From assembly GCA_017305935.1 (NCBI GenBank), contig JAFKJU010000020.1:1-64000 (forward strand): a stretch of DNA of 64,000 bases, in the 5' to 3' direction. Shown here piece after piece: positions 16,935-25,240 of this stretch (the stretch's first letter is position 1; each line of letters begins with the position of its first letter). A program made the translations under genes and the position numbers. Source of the stretch: Hyphomicrobiales bacterium (GTDB lineage Bacteria > Pseudomonadota > Alphaproteobacteria > Rhizobiales > Rhizobiaceae). The notes beneath the pieces are model-generated. The model made no database searches. It saw only the letters and a list, made by a program, of their open reading frames with translations, and was not told the DNA's origin.

Positions 16935-17900
16935 ATGAAGAAAAGAATTCGTCTCCACCAACTGCGAACGGGCATGCTCGTCACGGAACTGGAATGGAAC
17001 GGTTCGGCCGGCACCGCGCCGGCGCTTCCACTGTTGATTTCCTCACCGCTGGATGTCGACCACCTGATGCGCGCCCAAGTAATCAGCGTCGTCATCGATA
17101 CGCGCCGGGGCGCCGATACCGGCGGCGCGGGACGATATGCCGGCGGCTTCAGCCATGTCCAGTTCGAGACCGACCTGCTGTCGAAATTTTCCGCCCGGGA
17201 AGTGGAAAACGCCCGCCAGACCATCGAGAACACCGCGCCGCATGTGCGCAGAATGCTCTCCGACATTCGCATGGGCGCGGCGATCCAGTTCGAAGGCGCG
17301 TCTCAAACCGTCGAGAGCCTGATGGCCGCGGCCGGGCAAAATTCGGCGGCGCTGATCGGTCTGTCGCGTCTCAAGGAGCGGGACCAGGTCACCTTTCTGC
17401 ACTCGATTGCCGTCAGCGCCTTGATGATCGATTTCGGCCGGTCGCTGAAACTCGACGAGGAAGCGATCCATTTGCTCGGCATTGGCGGCCTGCTGCATGA
17501 TTTCGGCAAGATGCTGCTGCCGCGCGCCATCCTTAACAAGAAGGGCACGCTGACCGAGGCCGAGCGCCTGTTGGTGCGCTCCCATCCCTTACGCGGCTAT
17601 GAGCTTCTGAAGCGCGCCGAAAACATGCCGCAGACCGTGCTCGACATCTGCCTCTATCACCATGAACAATATGACGGCACAGGCTATCCGCGCGGGTTGC
17701 AGGGCGCCGGTATTCCCCGGCCAGCGCGCATTGCTGCCATCTGCGACGTCTATGAGGCCATGACCACCATCCGCCCCTACAAGCGTGCCTGGACGCAATC
17801 CGAGGCAATCGGCTTCATGCTCGACTCTCCCGGCCATTTCGATCCCGAGCTGCTGCAGAATTTCGTCTCACGCATGGTCGTCGGCGGCGTGCTGGCGTGA
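16935..17900 (+). CDS. HD-GYP domain c-di-GMP phosphodiesterase
   Basis: A 321-residue protein. An N-terminal DUF3391-like domain (KKRIRLHQLRTGMLVTELEW) precedes an HD-GYP domain. The catalytic elements are complete: HS (~156), HDFGK (His188-Asp189), HHEQYDGTGYP (~242-252) and DVYEAMTTIRPYK (~271-283). The intact GYP motif predicts hydrolysis of cyclic di-GMP, which in rhizobia controls polysaccharide production and attachment. No membrane segment or receiver is present, so it is cytosolic. The last 124 bp overlap the 3' end of convergent repC. Confidence 0.9.
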   Translation: MKKRIRLHQLRTGMLVTELEWNGSAGTAPALPLLISSPLDVDHLMRAQVISVVIDTRRGADTGGAGRYAGGFSHVQFETDLLSKFSAREVENARQTIENTAPHVRRMLSDIRMGAAIQFEGASQTVESLMAAAGQNSAALIGLSRLKERDQVTFLHSIAVSALMIDFGRSLKLDEEAIHLLGIGGLLHDFGKMLLPRAILNKKGTLTEAERLLVRSHPLRGYELLKRAENMPQTVLDICLYHHEQYDGTGYPRGLQGAGIPRPARIAAICDVYEAMTTIRPYKRAWTQSEAIGFMLDSPGHFDPELLQNFVSRMVVGGVLA

Positions 17901-19069
17901 CCGGGCTTCCCCTCCCCTGCTTTCTCGCGCAATAGCGCCATCAACATCGGCGCCGGCGAAAATCGGCCACGCCCTGCCCTGCCGCTCAGGCTGCGCAAAT
18001 AACCGCCGGGCGAGCGGATCCGCTCCGTCCGTTCGAGAATGCAGGCCATGGCGATGGCGGCATTTTCTCGGCCCATCGTTGCCCCCGCCTCGGCGTAGAC
18101 CGCGGCATCGATGCGGAGCATGCATCGGACGACGATAGCTGCCGCCTGCAGGTCATGCCAGGAGTTCACCCGGCCATGTGGCCCGTAATCGACGATCGTC
18201 GGGCACGCCTTCAGCACATCCGACAGCAAAGCTCCAGCCGGTCGAGTTGCCGGTTGGGCAACGGCTTCAGATTCGACTCGAGATTCGGATTCTGAATTCT
18301 GTATGTGGCAGCCATTCTGCAGGCCATTGCCGGTCGAAACGTCCAGATCTTCCTTCATTTCCAATTGCTTGAGGAAATTGGTGCGCAATGCGTCCAGCCG
18401 CGCGAGTGTTCGCTCCAGATCCATGCGTGCAGGTTTGCGTGGCAGGACAGCGAGAGCGGCATCGCATTCCGCTTCGGCCACCACCCAATTGCCTTCAAGC
18501 TGCCCCGCGCGCGCCAGCGCGATCAGCTTGCGCAGGTCGCGGCGGCAAAGCGTCAGGCTTTCCTTGAGGCGGCGGATCCGTTGCGCCTCCTCGAGCACGG
18601 CGCGGGCAAGTCCCGCAAATTCCTCCGATCGCGCCAGCAGCGGGGCGAGGCTGAAGCCGAAAGCCGTCTCGATAGCGCCGCCGGAATTGCGATGCGCATA
18701 ACGCTTGCCGTTGGGGCTGTCGCGGCGCAACACCAGACCGGCTTCGACCAGCACCGCCAGATGCCGGCGCAGGGTCGTTTCCGAAATGCCATGGGCGCGC
18801 AGGCTCAATTGCGCATTCGAGGGGAAGACCACCAGCCCCCGCCCGGCTGAAAGTTCGTCCTGTGGATAAAAGCTCAGCAGCGCGTTCAGCACCGCCAACG
18901 CCCGATCCTGCAGGCCAAGCCGGGTTCGTGCGGTGCAGAGATCGCGAAAAATCTTCCATTTGTTCACGGCCTTGCCGGGCTTGGCTTGCGCGGCTGCCGC
19001 CTCGCCTTTCACCAGGGCAATCGTCATCGGCCGCCGCCCGAAAGGCGTCGTCGTATATCCATGTTGCAT
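17777..19069 (-). CDS. repC: Plasmid replication initiator RepC
   Basis: A 430-residue RepC initiator of a repABC replicon. Typical features are the start MQHGYTTTPFGRRPM, a winged-helix segment (GISETTLRRHLAVLVEAGLV), and the conserved ending block MGRENAAIAMACILERTE plus GGYLRSLSGRAGRGRFSPAPM. ATG at 19069 follows AAAGGTGAAAGTGAC; the upstream TTG is ignored. Residues after ~390 are unlike normal RepC ends: about 41 codons are read antisense through the HD-GYP gene. In this family RepC binds the origin inside its own gene and is limiting for copy number. Confidence 0.93.
   Translation of the reverse strand: MQHGYTTTPFGRRPMTIALVKGEAAAAQAKPGKAVNKWKIFRDLCTARTRLGLQDRALAVLNALLSFYPQDELSAGRGLVVFPSNAQLSLRAHGISETTLRRHLAVLVEAGLVLRRDSPNGKRYAHRNSGGAIETAFGFSLAPLLARSEEFAGLARAVLEEAQRIRRLKESLTLCRRDLRKLIALARAGQLEGNWVVAEAECDAALAVLPRKPARMDLERTLARLDALRTNFLKQLEMKEDLDVSTGNGLQNGCHIQNSESESRVESEAVAQPATRPAGALLSDVLKACPTIVDYGPHGRVNSWHDLQAAAIVVRCMLRIDAAVYAEAGATMGRENAAIAMACILERTERIRSPGGYLRSLSGRAGRGRFSPAPMLMALLREKAGEGKPGHASTPPTTMRETKFCSSSGSKWPGESSMKPIASDCVQARL
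18235..18320. other. AT-rich segment inside repC, candidate oriV
   Basis: This stretch in the distal half of repC has several GATTC/GAATC repeats (18270-18300) and much lower GC than its surroundings. In studied repABC plasmids the origin lies in an AT-rich segment within repC, so this is the natural candidate. No experimental signal can be read from sequence alone. Confidence 0.35.
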
Positions 19070-19129
19070 GTCACTTTCACCTTTCAACAGGCAAAAGAAA
19101 TTCGCTCGCCAAAATGACGCTCAAGACGC

Positions 19130-19158
19130 TTGACTGTGATTCATGGAAATGCGATTCT
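19130..19158 (+). promoter_or_regulatory. Promoter of the counter-transcribed RNA (ctRNA)
   Basis: TTGACT at 19130-19135 and GATTCT at 19153-19158 are separated by 17 bp, on the strand opposite to repABC in the repB-repC gap. This is where repABC plasmids place the strong promoter for their small inhibitory RNA. Confidence 0.6.
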
Positions 19159-19164
19159 GCAGGT

Positions 19165-19218
19165 GTCCAATCTGAGAGAGGCTTCCACGACGGCAACGTT
19201 TTGGGGGCCTTTTTCTTT
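19165..19218 (+). ncRNA. repABC antisense RNA (ctRNA, incA-type incompatibility RNA)
   Basis: The repB-repC gap (19070-19224) matches the conserved intergenic sequence of repABC plasmids. On the + strand, an RNA starting about 7 nt after GATTCT would run ~50 nt to an intrinsic terminator: AGGCTTCC (19179-19186) pairs with GGGGGCCT (19203-19210, two G-U pairs), followed by a T-rich tract (19210-19218). In this family the RNA base-pairs with the repABC mRNA leader of repC, blocks repC expression and determines incompatibility. The start is estimated, the terminator is seen. Confidence 0.72.
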
Positions 19219-19224
19219 TGCTGA

Positions 19225-20241
19225 TCAATCTCCTGTGTGTTTTTCGCGTTCGAACGCCGCGTACAACGCATCCAGCCGACTTTCGACATAGGCGCCGAAA
19301 TCGGCCGCCGTCGCTTTGTCGAAAATCAGGCTCAACCGCTCATCCGTTTCGCTGATCCGCACCGCCTTTGCGCCATCCTGCTTGCGCCAGACAGCGGTGC
19401 GCGGCTTGTCCTTCGCCTTGCGCAACTGGTCGAACAGATAGTCGAAACGGTCGTCGGAATTCTTCTCCAGAAAGGCCGGCGTCGCCACCAGCTTCAAGGC
19501 CTTTGCCTTCTTCGAGGCTTCGCCGAGGAGATCGGCCATCTCCGCCCAGCGCGTGCGACCGAAGCCAGGGGCCGGGCCGATGGCCTCGATCACCGGAACG
19601 GGCAGGCGCTCGACCAGCGCGATCATCCGCGACAGCGCCGCCTTGTCGACTCCGAGTGAGGCCATGATGACATCGCGGCTGAAGCCGCGCTCCTCCAGCC
19701 GATGCGCGAAGAAGGAGCGCTCGACGAAGGAGAGATCGGTGCGGGCGTTGTTTTCCTGCCCCTGGCTGACCACGAGTTGTTCATCTGTGAGATCGCGCAC
19801 CACGGCCCGCGCCTTGAGCCCGAGCTCACGCACGGCGGCGAGGCGCCGGTGGCCATAGGCGACTTGATAACGCCCTTCCGCTTCCGGATGGGGGCGCACG
19901 AGGATCGGCACCTGCTGGCCGTGTTCGCGAATCTGGGTAACGAGGCGCTGTTGCTCCTCTTCCGCCACGCCGAGCCGGTCCGGAACGAAGGAGCTGTCGA
20001 CCAGCGCCGGGTCGAGATCGACGATCGTCTGCCCCTGCGCCAGCTGTCGTTCCAGATCGGCGGCGCGTTGCGCCTTTTCATTGATGCCGCCCAGCGATTG
20101 CGAGAGAGCTCCGACCGGACTTGCCCGCTTCGGCCGCTTCTCGAAATTCGCCAGCGGGCGGATATCGGTATCCGCCTCCTCGGCTGCGGGTTTCGCCGCA
20201 GCGCCGGTTTCCTGGATTCCAAAAATATTCTTCCGCGCCAT
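19225..20241 (-). CDS. repB: Plasmid partitioning protein RepB (ParB family)
   Basis: A 338-residue ParB-type DNA-binding protein beginning MARKNIFGIQ. The ParB/Srx nuclease-like domain contains PILVRPHPEAEGRYQVAYGHRRLAA in two adjoining blocks. It is followed by DLSFVERSFFAHRLEERGFS and a helix-turn-helix around VIMASLGVDKAALSRMIAL. It binds parS sites and works with RepA to segregate the replicon; in repABC systems it is also a co-repressor. The start lies 3 bp after the repA stop. Length is typical for RepB. Confidence 0.94.
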   Translation of the reverse strand: MARKNIFGIQETGAAAKPAAEEADTDIRPLANFEKRPKRASPVGALSQSLGGINEKAQRAADLERQLAQGQTIVDLDPALVDSSFVPDRLGVAEEEQQRLVTQIREHGQQVPILVRPHPEAEGRYQVAYGHRRLAAVRELGLKARAVVRDLTDEQLVVSQGQENNARTDLSFVERSFFAHRLEERGFSRDVIMASLGVDKAALSRMIALVERLPVPVIEAIGPAPGFGRTRWAEMADLLGEASKKAKALKLVATPAFLEKNSDDRFDYLFDQLRKAKDKPRTAVWRKQDGAKAVRISETDERLSLIFDKATAADFGAYVESRLDALYAAFEREKHTGD

Positions 20242-20244
20242 GGG

Positions 20245-21444
20245 TTATTTTCTCCCCCATGTCTGTTTCACAAGGTCTTCGATCTCGACATTGACCGCCG
20301 TCAGCGATTCCAGCGCCCGGTCATAGGTGCCGCGAGTAAACTGGTTGCGGTCGATCTCGTATAGCGTCTGCTTGGTCAATCCGGCATCGGAAATCGCCGT
20401 GCTCTTCAGCATGGCATTGGTCAGCACACGATTACCGAAGATCGAACGCATGAAACCGGCCATCTGCGCCTGCGGCCCGTCATTCGGCTCGAAGCGGGTG
20501 ACGAGGTAGCGCATCCAGTCGTAATCCATGGTGCCGCCCGCCTCCTCCACGACCTGGAGAAGATCGCCGGTCATATGCAGGAACTGGCTCATCGACATGA
20601 CGTCGAGCATCTGCGGATGCACGGTGATAAGCACCGAAGTCGCCGCACACAGCGCCGACAGCGTCAGGAAACCGAGCTGCGGCGGGCAATCGATGACGAC
20701 GACGTCATAGGCGCTTTCGATTTCCGCCAGGCATTCGCCGATGCGGGCAAAGAACATCGAATTGGGATCGGTACGCGCCATCAGCGCCTTCGGCGTCTCG
20801 TGCTCGAATTCCATCAATTCGAGATTGCCGGGAATGATGTGCAGGTTCGGCGTATAGGTGGCGCGGACGATTTCGGTGACGTCACGGCGCGCCGCATCGT
20901 AGCGGATGGCGCCGTAAAGCGTCTCGTTCTCGCCGACATCCAGCTCAGGCTGGTGGCCGAACAGCGCCGAAAGCGAGGCCTGCGGATCGAGATCGATGGC
21001 AAGCGTGCGATATCCACGCAAGGCGAGATATTGCGCCAGATGCGCCGAGGTCGTGGTCTTGCCGGAACCGCCCTTGAAATTCATCACCGAGACGACCTGC
21101 AGTTTTTCGCCGTCGCGGCGGTGGCGGATATATTTGCGCGGCCCCTTGCCGCCCTCATCGAGGAAGCGGCGCAGCGTCTCGATATCCTGCACCGAATAGG
21201 TGCGGCGGCCGTTGGCGGAGGGTTCCGGCCCATAGCCTTCGGCGACGATCTGGCGCAGGTAGCCTTGGTGGATGCCGATGAACTCAGCCGCTTCCGCCGA
21301 AGAGAACTGGCGGATGCTCTTGCGTGCCGTCGGCGGAAAGGTGCGTTGCTGATGGGCCTGGAGCTGGCGCGACAACTCGTCGGCGTCCGAGGTGATCAGC
21401 GAACGCAGGTTGCCTTGGCTCTTTACTGCGGGGTCGGCCAACAT
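20245..21444 (-). CDS. repA: Plasmid partitioning ATPase RepA (ParA family)
   Basis: A 399-residue ParA/MinD-type ATPase. An N-terminal helix-turn-helix region (FSSAEAAEFIGIHQGYLRQI) precedes the deviant Walker A in MNFKGGSGKTTTSAHLAQYL. ATPase motifs LAIDLDPQASLSALFG and VVVIDCPPQLGF follow. It partitions the replicon with RepB and autoregulates the operon. ATG at 21444 gives the usual family length and has GAGGCAAGG upstream; an ATG at 21477 is possible, while longer extensions run through the promoter region. Confidence 0.93.
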   Translation of the reverse strand: MLADPAVKSQGNLRSLITSDADELSRQLQAHQQRTFPPTARKSIRQFSSAEAAEFIGIHQGYLRQIVAEGYGPEPSANGRRTYSVQDIETLRRFLDEGGKGPRKYIRHRRDGEKLQVVSVMNFKGGSGKTTTSAHLAQYLALRGYRTLAIDLDPQASLSALFGHQPELDVGENETLYGAIRYDAARRDVTEIVRATYTPNLHIIPGNLELMEFEHETPKALMARTDPNSMFFARIGECLAEIESAYDVVVIDCPPQLGFLTLSALCAATSVLITVHPQMLDVMSMSQFLHMTGDLLQVVEEAGGTMDYDWMRYLVTRFEPNDGPQAQMAGFMRSIFGNRVLTNAMLKSTAISDAGLTKQTLYEIDRNQFTRGTYDRALESLTAVNVEIEDLVKQTWGRK

Positions 21445-21645
21445 CCTTGCCTCTGCTTGTGCCTCTGCCTTGCGCATATCCCGGCGGAACCGATGGCAAA
21501 TTTCCAGGGGATACTCGATCTGCGCTTTTTTCCTCAAAAACGGGAAATACGCGCTGATAGGGAATAGGCCGATTCTGGCGCGAGCGGCAAATTGTTTTTG
21601 GTTAACGGGCTTTTGGCAGCAATTGCTCCGATCGCGTCGCGGTAA

Positions 21646-21661
21646 GTTGTACATGTACAAC
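21646..21661. promoter_or_regulatory. 16-bp perfect palindrome upstream of repA, candidate RepA/RepB operator or parS
   Basis: GTTGTACATGTACAAC is a perfect 16-bp palindrome about 200 bp upstream of the repA start. Its GTT...AAC ends match the known repABC centromere consensus (GTTNNNNGCNNNNAAC as I recall it), but the two central bases are AT instead of GC. The rest of the 357-bp gap (21445-21801) up to the divergent reductase shows no gene. Confidence 0.55.
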
Positions 21662-21801
21662 AGGAGAGGCGGTGAGCAACGAGGCCACCGCCGCGACCGT
21701 CGATTGACTTGCTTCACCATGCCATCCTACCCTCGCCAAAGGCCGGTCACCGAACCGGGTGAACGGCGCGCCGTCGAGGCCGCGCCAGGGGAGGCAGGAA
21801 A

Positions 21802-22527
21802 ATGGACTTTACAGGAAAACGCGTCATTGTCACCGGGGCCGGCAAGGGCATCGGATATTCCACGGTGCATATGCTTGCCAAGCGCGGCGCAAGCGTCTTG
21901 GCGCTGTCGCGCTCGCCGGGCGATCTCGAAGCGCTCAGGGCCGAAACCGGCTGCGAAACCATCGCCGTCGATCTCGCCGATGCCGATGCCACGCGGGCCG
22001 CCGCGCTGCAGGCGCTGCCCGCCGATCTACTCGTCAACTGCGCCGGCACCACCGAGCTGGAATCGATCTTCGACGTCACCGTCGAGAATTTCGACCGGTT
22101 GATGGCGGTCAATGCCCGCGCGCCGATGATCATGGTTCAGGAATATGCCCGCGACATGGTGAAATCCGGCCGCAGGGGCTCGATCGTCAATGTCTCCAGC
22201 ATGGCCGCCTTCCAGGGCGTCATCGATCACACGGCCTATTGCGCATCCAAGGGCGCGCTCGACGCCATGACCAGAGTGATGGCCAACGAACTCGGTCCGC
22301 ACGGCATCCGCGTCAACAGCGTGAACCCGATCGTGACGCTGACGCCGATGGCGGAAAAAGCCTGGAGCGATCCGGCCAAGGCGAATTTCATGCTGTCGCG
22401 CATTCCGCTCGGCCGCTTCGCCATGCCGGACGACATTTCAGAGGTTATTCTCTTCCTGCTCTCGGATGCGGCGGCGATGGTGACCGGCCAATCGGTTATG
22501 GTGGACGGCGGTTTTCGTGCGGCCTGA
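21802..22527 (+). CDS. Short-chain dehydrogenase, L-xylulose reductase/carbonyl reductase-like
   Basis: A 241-residue classical SDR. It shows VIVTGAGKGIGYSTVHML (TGxxxGIG cofactor site), NCAG, a catalytic Ser in VNVSSMA, and YCASKGAL (YxxxK). The segments VNPIVTLTPM and PLGRFAMPDDISEVILFLLS closely resemble the DCXR/L-xylulose reductase subgroup, which favours NADPH and dicarbonyl or ketose substrates. ATG at 21802 follows GGGGAGGCAGGAAA. No sugar pathway gene is adjacent, so the substrate is open. Confidence 0.82.
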   Translation: MDFTGKRVIVTGAGKGIGYSTVHMLAKRGASVLALSRSPGDLEALRAETGCETIAVDLADADATRAAALQALPADLLVNCAGTTELESIFDVTVENFDRLMAVNARAPMIMVQEYARDMVKSGRRGSIVNVSSMAAFQGVIDHTAYCASKGALDAMTRVMANELGPHGIRVNSVNPIVTLTPMAEKAWSDPAKANFMLSRIPLGRFAMPDDISEVILFLLSDAAAMVTGQSVMVDGGFRAA

Positions 22528-22551
22528 AAGGCCGCCGCTCGCGTCCCGGCG

Positions 22552-24375
22552 CTATTGCCGGGACGGAACAGCGCCAGCGCGGCGCTGCATCAGGCTGTGG
22601 ACACAGCGCACAAGCTGTTCGTGGTCGAAGGGTTTCTGCAGGATGGGAATATCGACGAAGTCGACCGGCAAACTTTCGCGTCCATAACCGCTGACGAACA
22701 GGAACGGGATGTCGCGATAGCGCAGCGCATCGGCGACGTCGTCGACAGGGTGGCCGCGAAGATTGCCGTCGAGCAGGACGAGATCGATGGCTGAATCGGT
22801 CAGCGCCTCGAAAGCTTCCTTGACGCTCGTCGCCACCGCTGCGATCTCGTAACCACGGCCCTGCAGCGCCGTTTCGATGTCGAGCGCCACCAGCGGCTCG
22901 TCCTCGACGATGAGGATGCGTTTGGCCGCTGGCGCTGCCTCGCCGGCGGTCGCATCGGTGGCGCGCTCGCCTTCTGCATCCGCGCTGACGCCGCTGCTGT
23001 CGGCATGCGGCAGTTTCATGGTGACGATCCAGCGCGCCCCGTCAGCTCCGGTTTCCATGCGCGCCATGCCGTCCTCAGCGCGGGCGCTGTGCTCGATCAG
23101 CGTCGAGCCAAAACCGCGCCGGCCGGTCACCTCCACCGGCGGCCCGCCTGTCTCGGTCCAATTAAAGATGAGCATGCCGCCTTCGATGCGCCAGTTCACC
23201 AGCACCCGTCCCTCGGGTGTCGAGTGGGCGCCGTATTTTGTGGCGTTGGTTGCCAGCTCATGGATGATCAGGGCGAAATGCAGGGCCTGCTGTGGCTTCA
23301 ATTGCAGGGTTGGGCCCTCGACCGCAAAACGGGCGGCATCCAGTGCCCCGAGGCTGAGTTGATCGCGCACCAGCTCGCTGAGGCATGCGCCCTCCCAGGT
23401 GGCGTCGCTGAGCATCGAATGCGCTTTGGACAGCGCATGGATGCGGCCGGTGAAGGTGCGGGCGAAATCCTTGGGGGAGGTCGTGTGCTTCAACGTCTGC
23501 GAGGCCATGGCCTGTACGGTGGCAAGCGTGTTCTTGACACGGTGGTTCAACTCGCCGATCAGCAGGCGCTGGGTCTTCTCGGCCTTGCGGCGTTCGGTGA
23601 CGTTGAGGATCTGCGCCGAGAGGGAGACGCCCTCGCGGCCGCTCCATGCAGAGAGATACCATTCCGCCGCGATGTCCTGTCCTGCCTTGCCACGCGCCGT
23701 CAGGGCGCAGACCGCGCGTCCGTCGCCTTCGCCGCGCGCGATGGCGGTCGCGGTCTCGCGCAGTCTCGCCGCTTCCTCCGGTCGAAGCCAATTGAGCTCG
23801 GCAACGGAGCGCCCGACAGCCTCGCGTGGTGTCCAGCCGAACAATCGGGTCGCACCCTTGGACCAGGAGGCGATGCGAAGATCGGCATCGAAGCGCACGC
23901 AGGCGAGGGGGGAATTGTCGGTATGGGCCTGCAGATCTTCCAGCGCATTCGACAATTGCTCAGCCTTGGCGCGCAACTCCTGTCGCTGTCGCGCCAGCTC
24001 GAAGAACACGCCGGATTTGTTGGCCAGCACCTGCGGATCGATCGGCTTCTGCAGATAATCGACGGCGCCCATTTCATAGCCATGGAAGCGGCGTTTCTCG
24101 TCGGTCGGCAGGGCGGTGACGAAAATGATGGGAATCGAGCGGGTGCGCTCCGGCCCACGCATGAGCTCGGCAAGTTCGAAACCGTTCATCTCCGGCATCT
24201 GTACATCGAGCAGCGCCAGTGCGATATCGTGAACCAGCAGCATTTCCAGCGCCTCGGCGCCGGAGCGGGCCTTGATCAGTTCCAGATCGTCGCGGCGCAA
24301 CAATGCTTCCAGCGCGACGAGATTCTCCTCAAGGTCATCCACCAACAGGAATTTGACGGGCTCACGAAACGCCAT
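22552..24375 (-). CDS. REC-PAS-HWE histidine kinase-REC hybrid sensor
   Basis: A 607-residue soluble signalling protein. Residues ~8-125 are a receiver (LLVDD...LALLDVQMPEMNGFE...QKPID). Then come a coiled coil and a PAS domain (DNSPLACVRFDADLRIASWS), a HWE/HisKA_2 kinase with phospho-His in GELNHRVKNTLATVQAMASQ, and an HATPase with HELATNATKYGA. A C-terminal receiver (~490-600; LIVEDEPLVALDIETAL, VLLDGNL) follows. HWE kinases are frequent in rhizobia in stress and light responses. Its 5' end overlaps cheR by 14 bp, making it the third gene of a signalling operon. A CCCGGC hairpin (22542-22565) spans its 3' end. Confidence 0.88.
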   Translation of the reverse strand: MAFREPVKFLLVDDLEENLVALEALLRRDDLELIKARSGAEALEMLLVHDIALALLDVQMPEMNGFELAELMRGPERTRSIPIIFVTALPTDEKRRFHGYEMGAVDYLQKPIDPQVLANKSGVFFELARQRQELRAKAEQLSNALEDLQAHTDNSPLACVRFDADLRIASWSKGATRLFGWTPREAVGRSVAELNWLRPEEAARLRETATAIARGEGDGRAVCALTARGKAGQDIAAEWYLSAWSGREGVSLSAQILNVTERRKAEKTQRLLIGELNHRVKNTLATVQAMASQTLKHTTSPKDFARTFTGRIHALSKAHSMLSDATWEGACLSELVRDQLSLGALDAARFAVEGPTLQLKPQQALHFALIIHELATNATKYGAHSTPEGRVLVNWRIEGGMLIFNWTETGGPPVEVTGRRGFGSTLIEHSARAEDGMARMETGADGARWIVTMKLPHADSSGVSADAEGERATDATAGEAAPAAKRILIVEDEPLVALDIETALQGRGYEIAAVATSVKEAFEALTDSAIDLVLLDGNLRGHPVDDVADALRYRDIPFLFVSGYGRESLPVDFVDIPILQKPFDHEQLVRCVHSLMQRRAGAVPSRQ

Positions 24376-25240
24376 TCAGCACTCCTCTGTCCGCCGGGCA
24401 GCGCGCATGCCTGCGATAGATTTTCTCCTTCGACGCGAAACTGTCGAAATGCGCGGTATAGCCGGAAAAACTCATCGTCTCCTGCATGCCCAATCCCAGA
24501 AAGCCGCCGCGCACCAGCGACTGTTCAAATAGGCCGAAAGCGCGATCCTGCAACTGCCTGTCGAAATAAATGAGCACATTGCGGCAGGAGATCAGATGCA
24601 CCTCCGCAAATACCTGATCCGAAACCAGGCTGTGCTGCGAAAATACCGTTTGCGCCCGCAGGCTTTTATCGAAGACGGCAGCACCATAGGCGGCGGTGTA
24701 ATAATCCGACAATGACGTTTTTGCGCCGGAAGCGCGGTGATTTTCGGTGAATTGCGGCAGGCGGTCGATGGCATAGATACCGGTCTCGGCCTTGCGCAGG
24801 GCATCCGGATTGATATCCGTGGCATAGAAAATGGTGCGCGCCTCCAGCCCTTCCTCTCGGAACAGGATGGCCAGCGAATACAGTTCCTCGCCGTCGCTGC
24901 ATCCGGCAACCCAGACTTTCAAGGAGGGATAGGTGCGCAGATGCGGCAGCACCTGTTCGCGCAAGACGCGGTAATAGGCGGGGTCACGAAAGAGTTCACT
25001 GACCTGAACTGTCAGGAAATTCAATAGGTTATGGAAAACGCTGGGGTCATGCAGAAGCCGGTGCTGCAACATGGAGAGGCTGGCGCAGCCGAAATGCTGC
25101 CGCGCCTGCTCCATGCGCCGCGCCAGCGAGGCGCGTGAATAGCCGCGAAAGTCGTAGTGGCTGCGCTGATAGATCGCCTCCAGCAGGAGGTCGAGTTCGA
25201 TATCCTCCAGGGTGCGGGCGGAGAGGGTGGGTTCGGTCAT
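24362..25240 (-). CDS. CheR-type protein-glutamate methyltransferase
   Basis: A 292-residue CheR-family enzyme. The N-terminal helical domain has RRMEQARQHFG, and FLTVQVSELFRDPAYY is typical. The SAM-binding motif is VWVAGCSDGEELYSLAIL, followed by FYATDINPDALRKAETGIY and LISCRNVLIYFD. It methylates glutamates in partner proteins. No chemoreceptor or CheB is nearby; it sits between two kinases, with ATG overlapping the upstream kinase stop (ATGA), so its target is probably within this signalling unit (inference). Confidence 0.88.
   Translation of the reverse strand: MTEPTLSARTLEDIELDLLLEAIYQRSHYDFRGYSRASLARRMEQARQHFGCASLSMLQHRLLHDPSVFHNLLNFLTVQVSELFRDPAYYRVLREQVLPHLRTYPSLKVWVAGCSDGEELYSLAILFREEGLEARTIFYATDINPDALRKAETGIYAIDRLPQFTENHRASGAKTSLSDYYTAAYGAAVFDKSLRAQTVFSQHSLVSDQVFAEVHLISCRNVLIYFDRQLQDRAFGLFEQSLVRGGFLGLGMQETMSFSGYTAHFDSFASKEKIYRRHARCPADRGVLNGVS

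Noticed and set aside
16841-17500. 219-codon + strand frame overlapping the HD-GYP start
   Set aside because: It is a shifted reading of the HD-GYP gene with no domain content; the frame at 16935 carries complete HD and GYP motifs.
19179-19218. Terminator for the repABC mRNA
   Set aside because: The T tract is on the + strand, opposite to repABC; it belongs to the antisense RNA.
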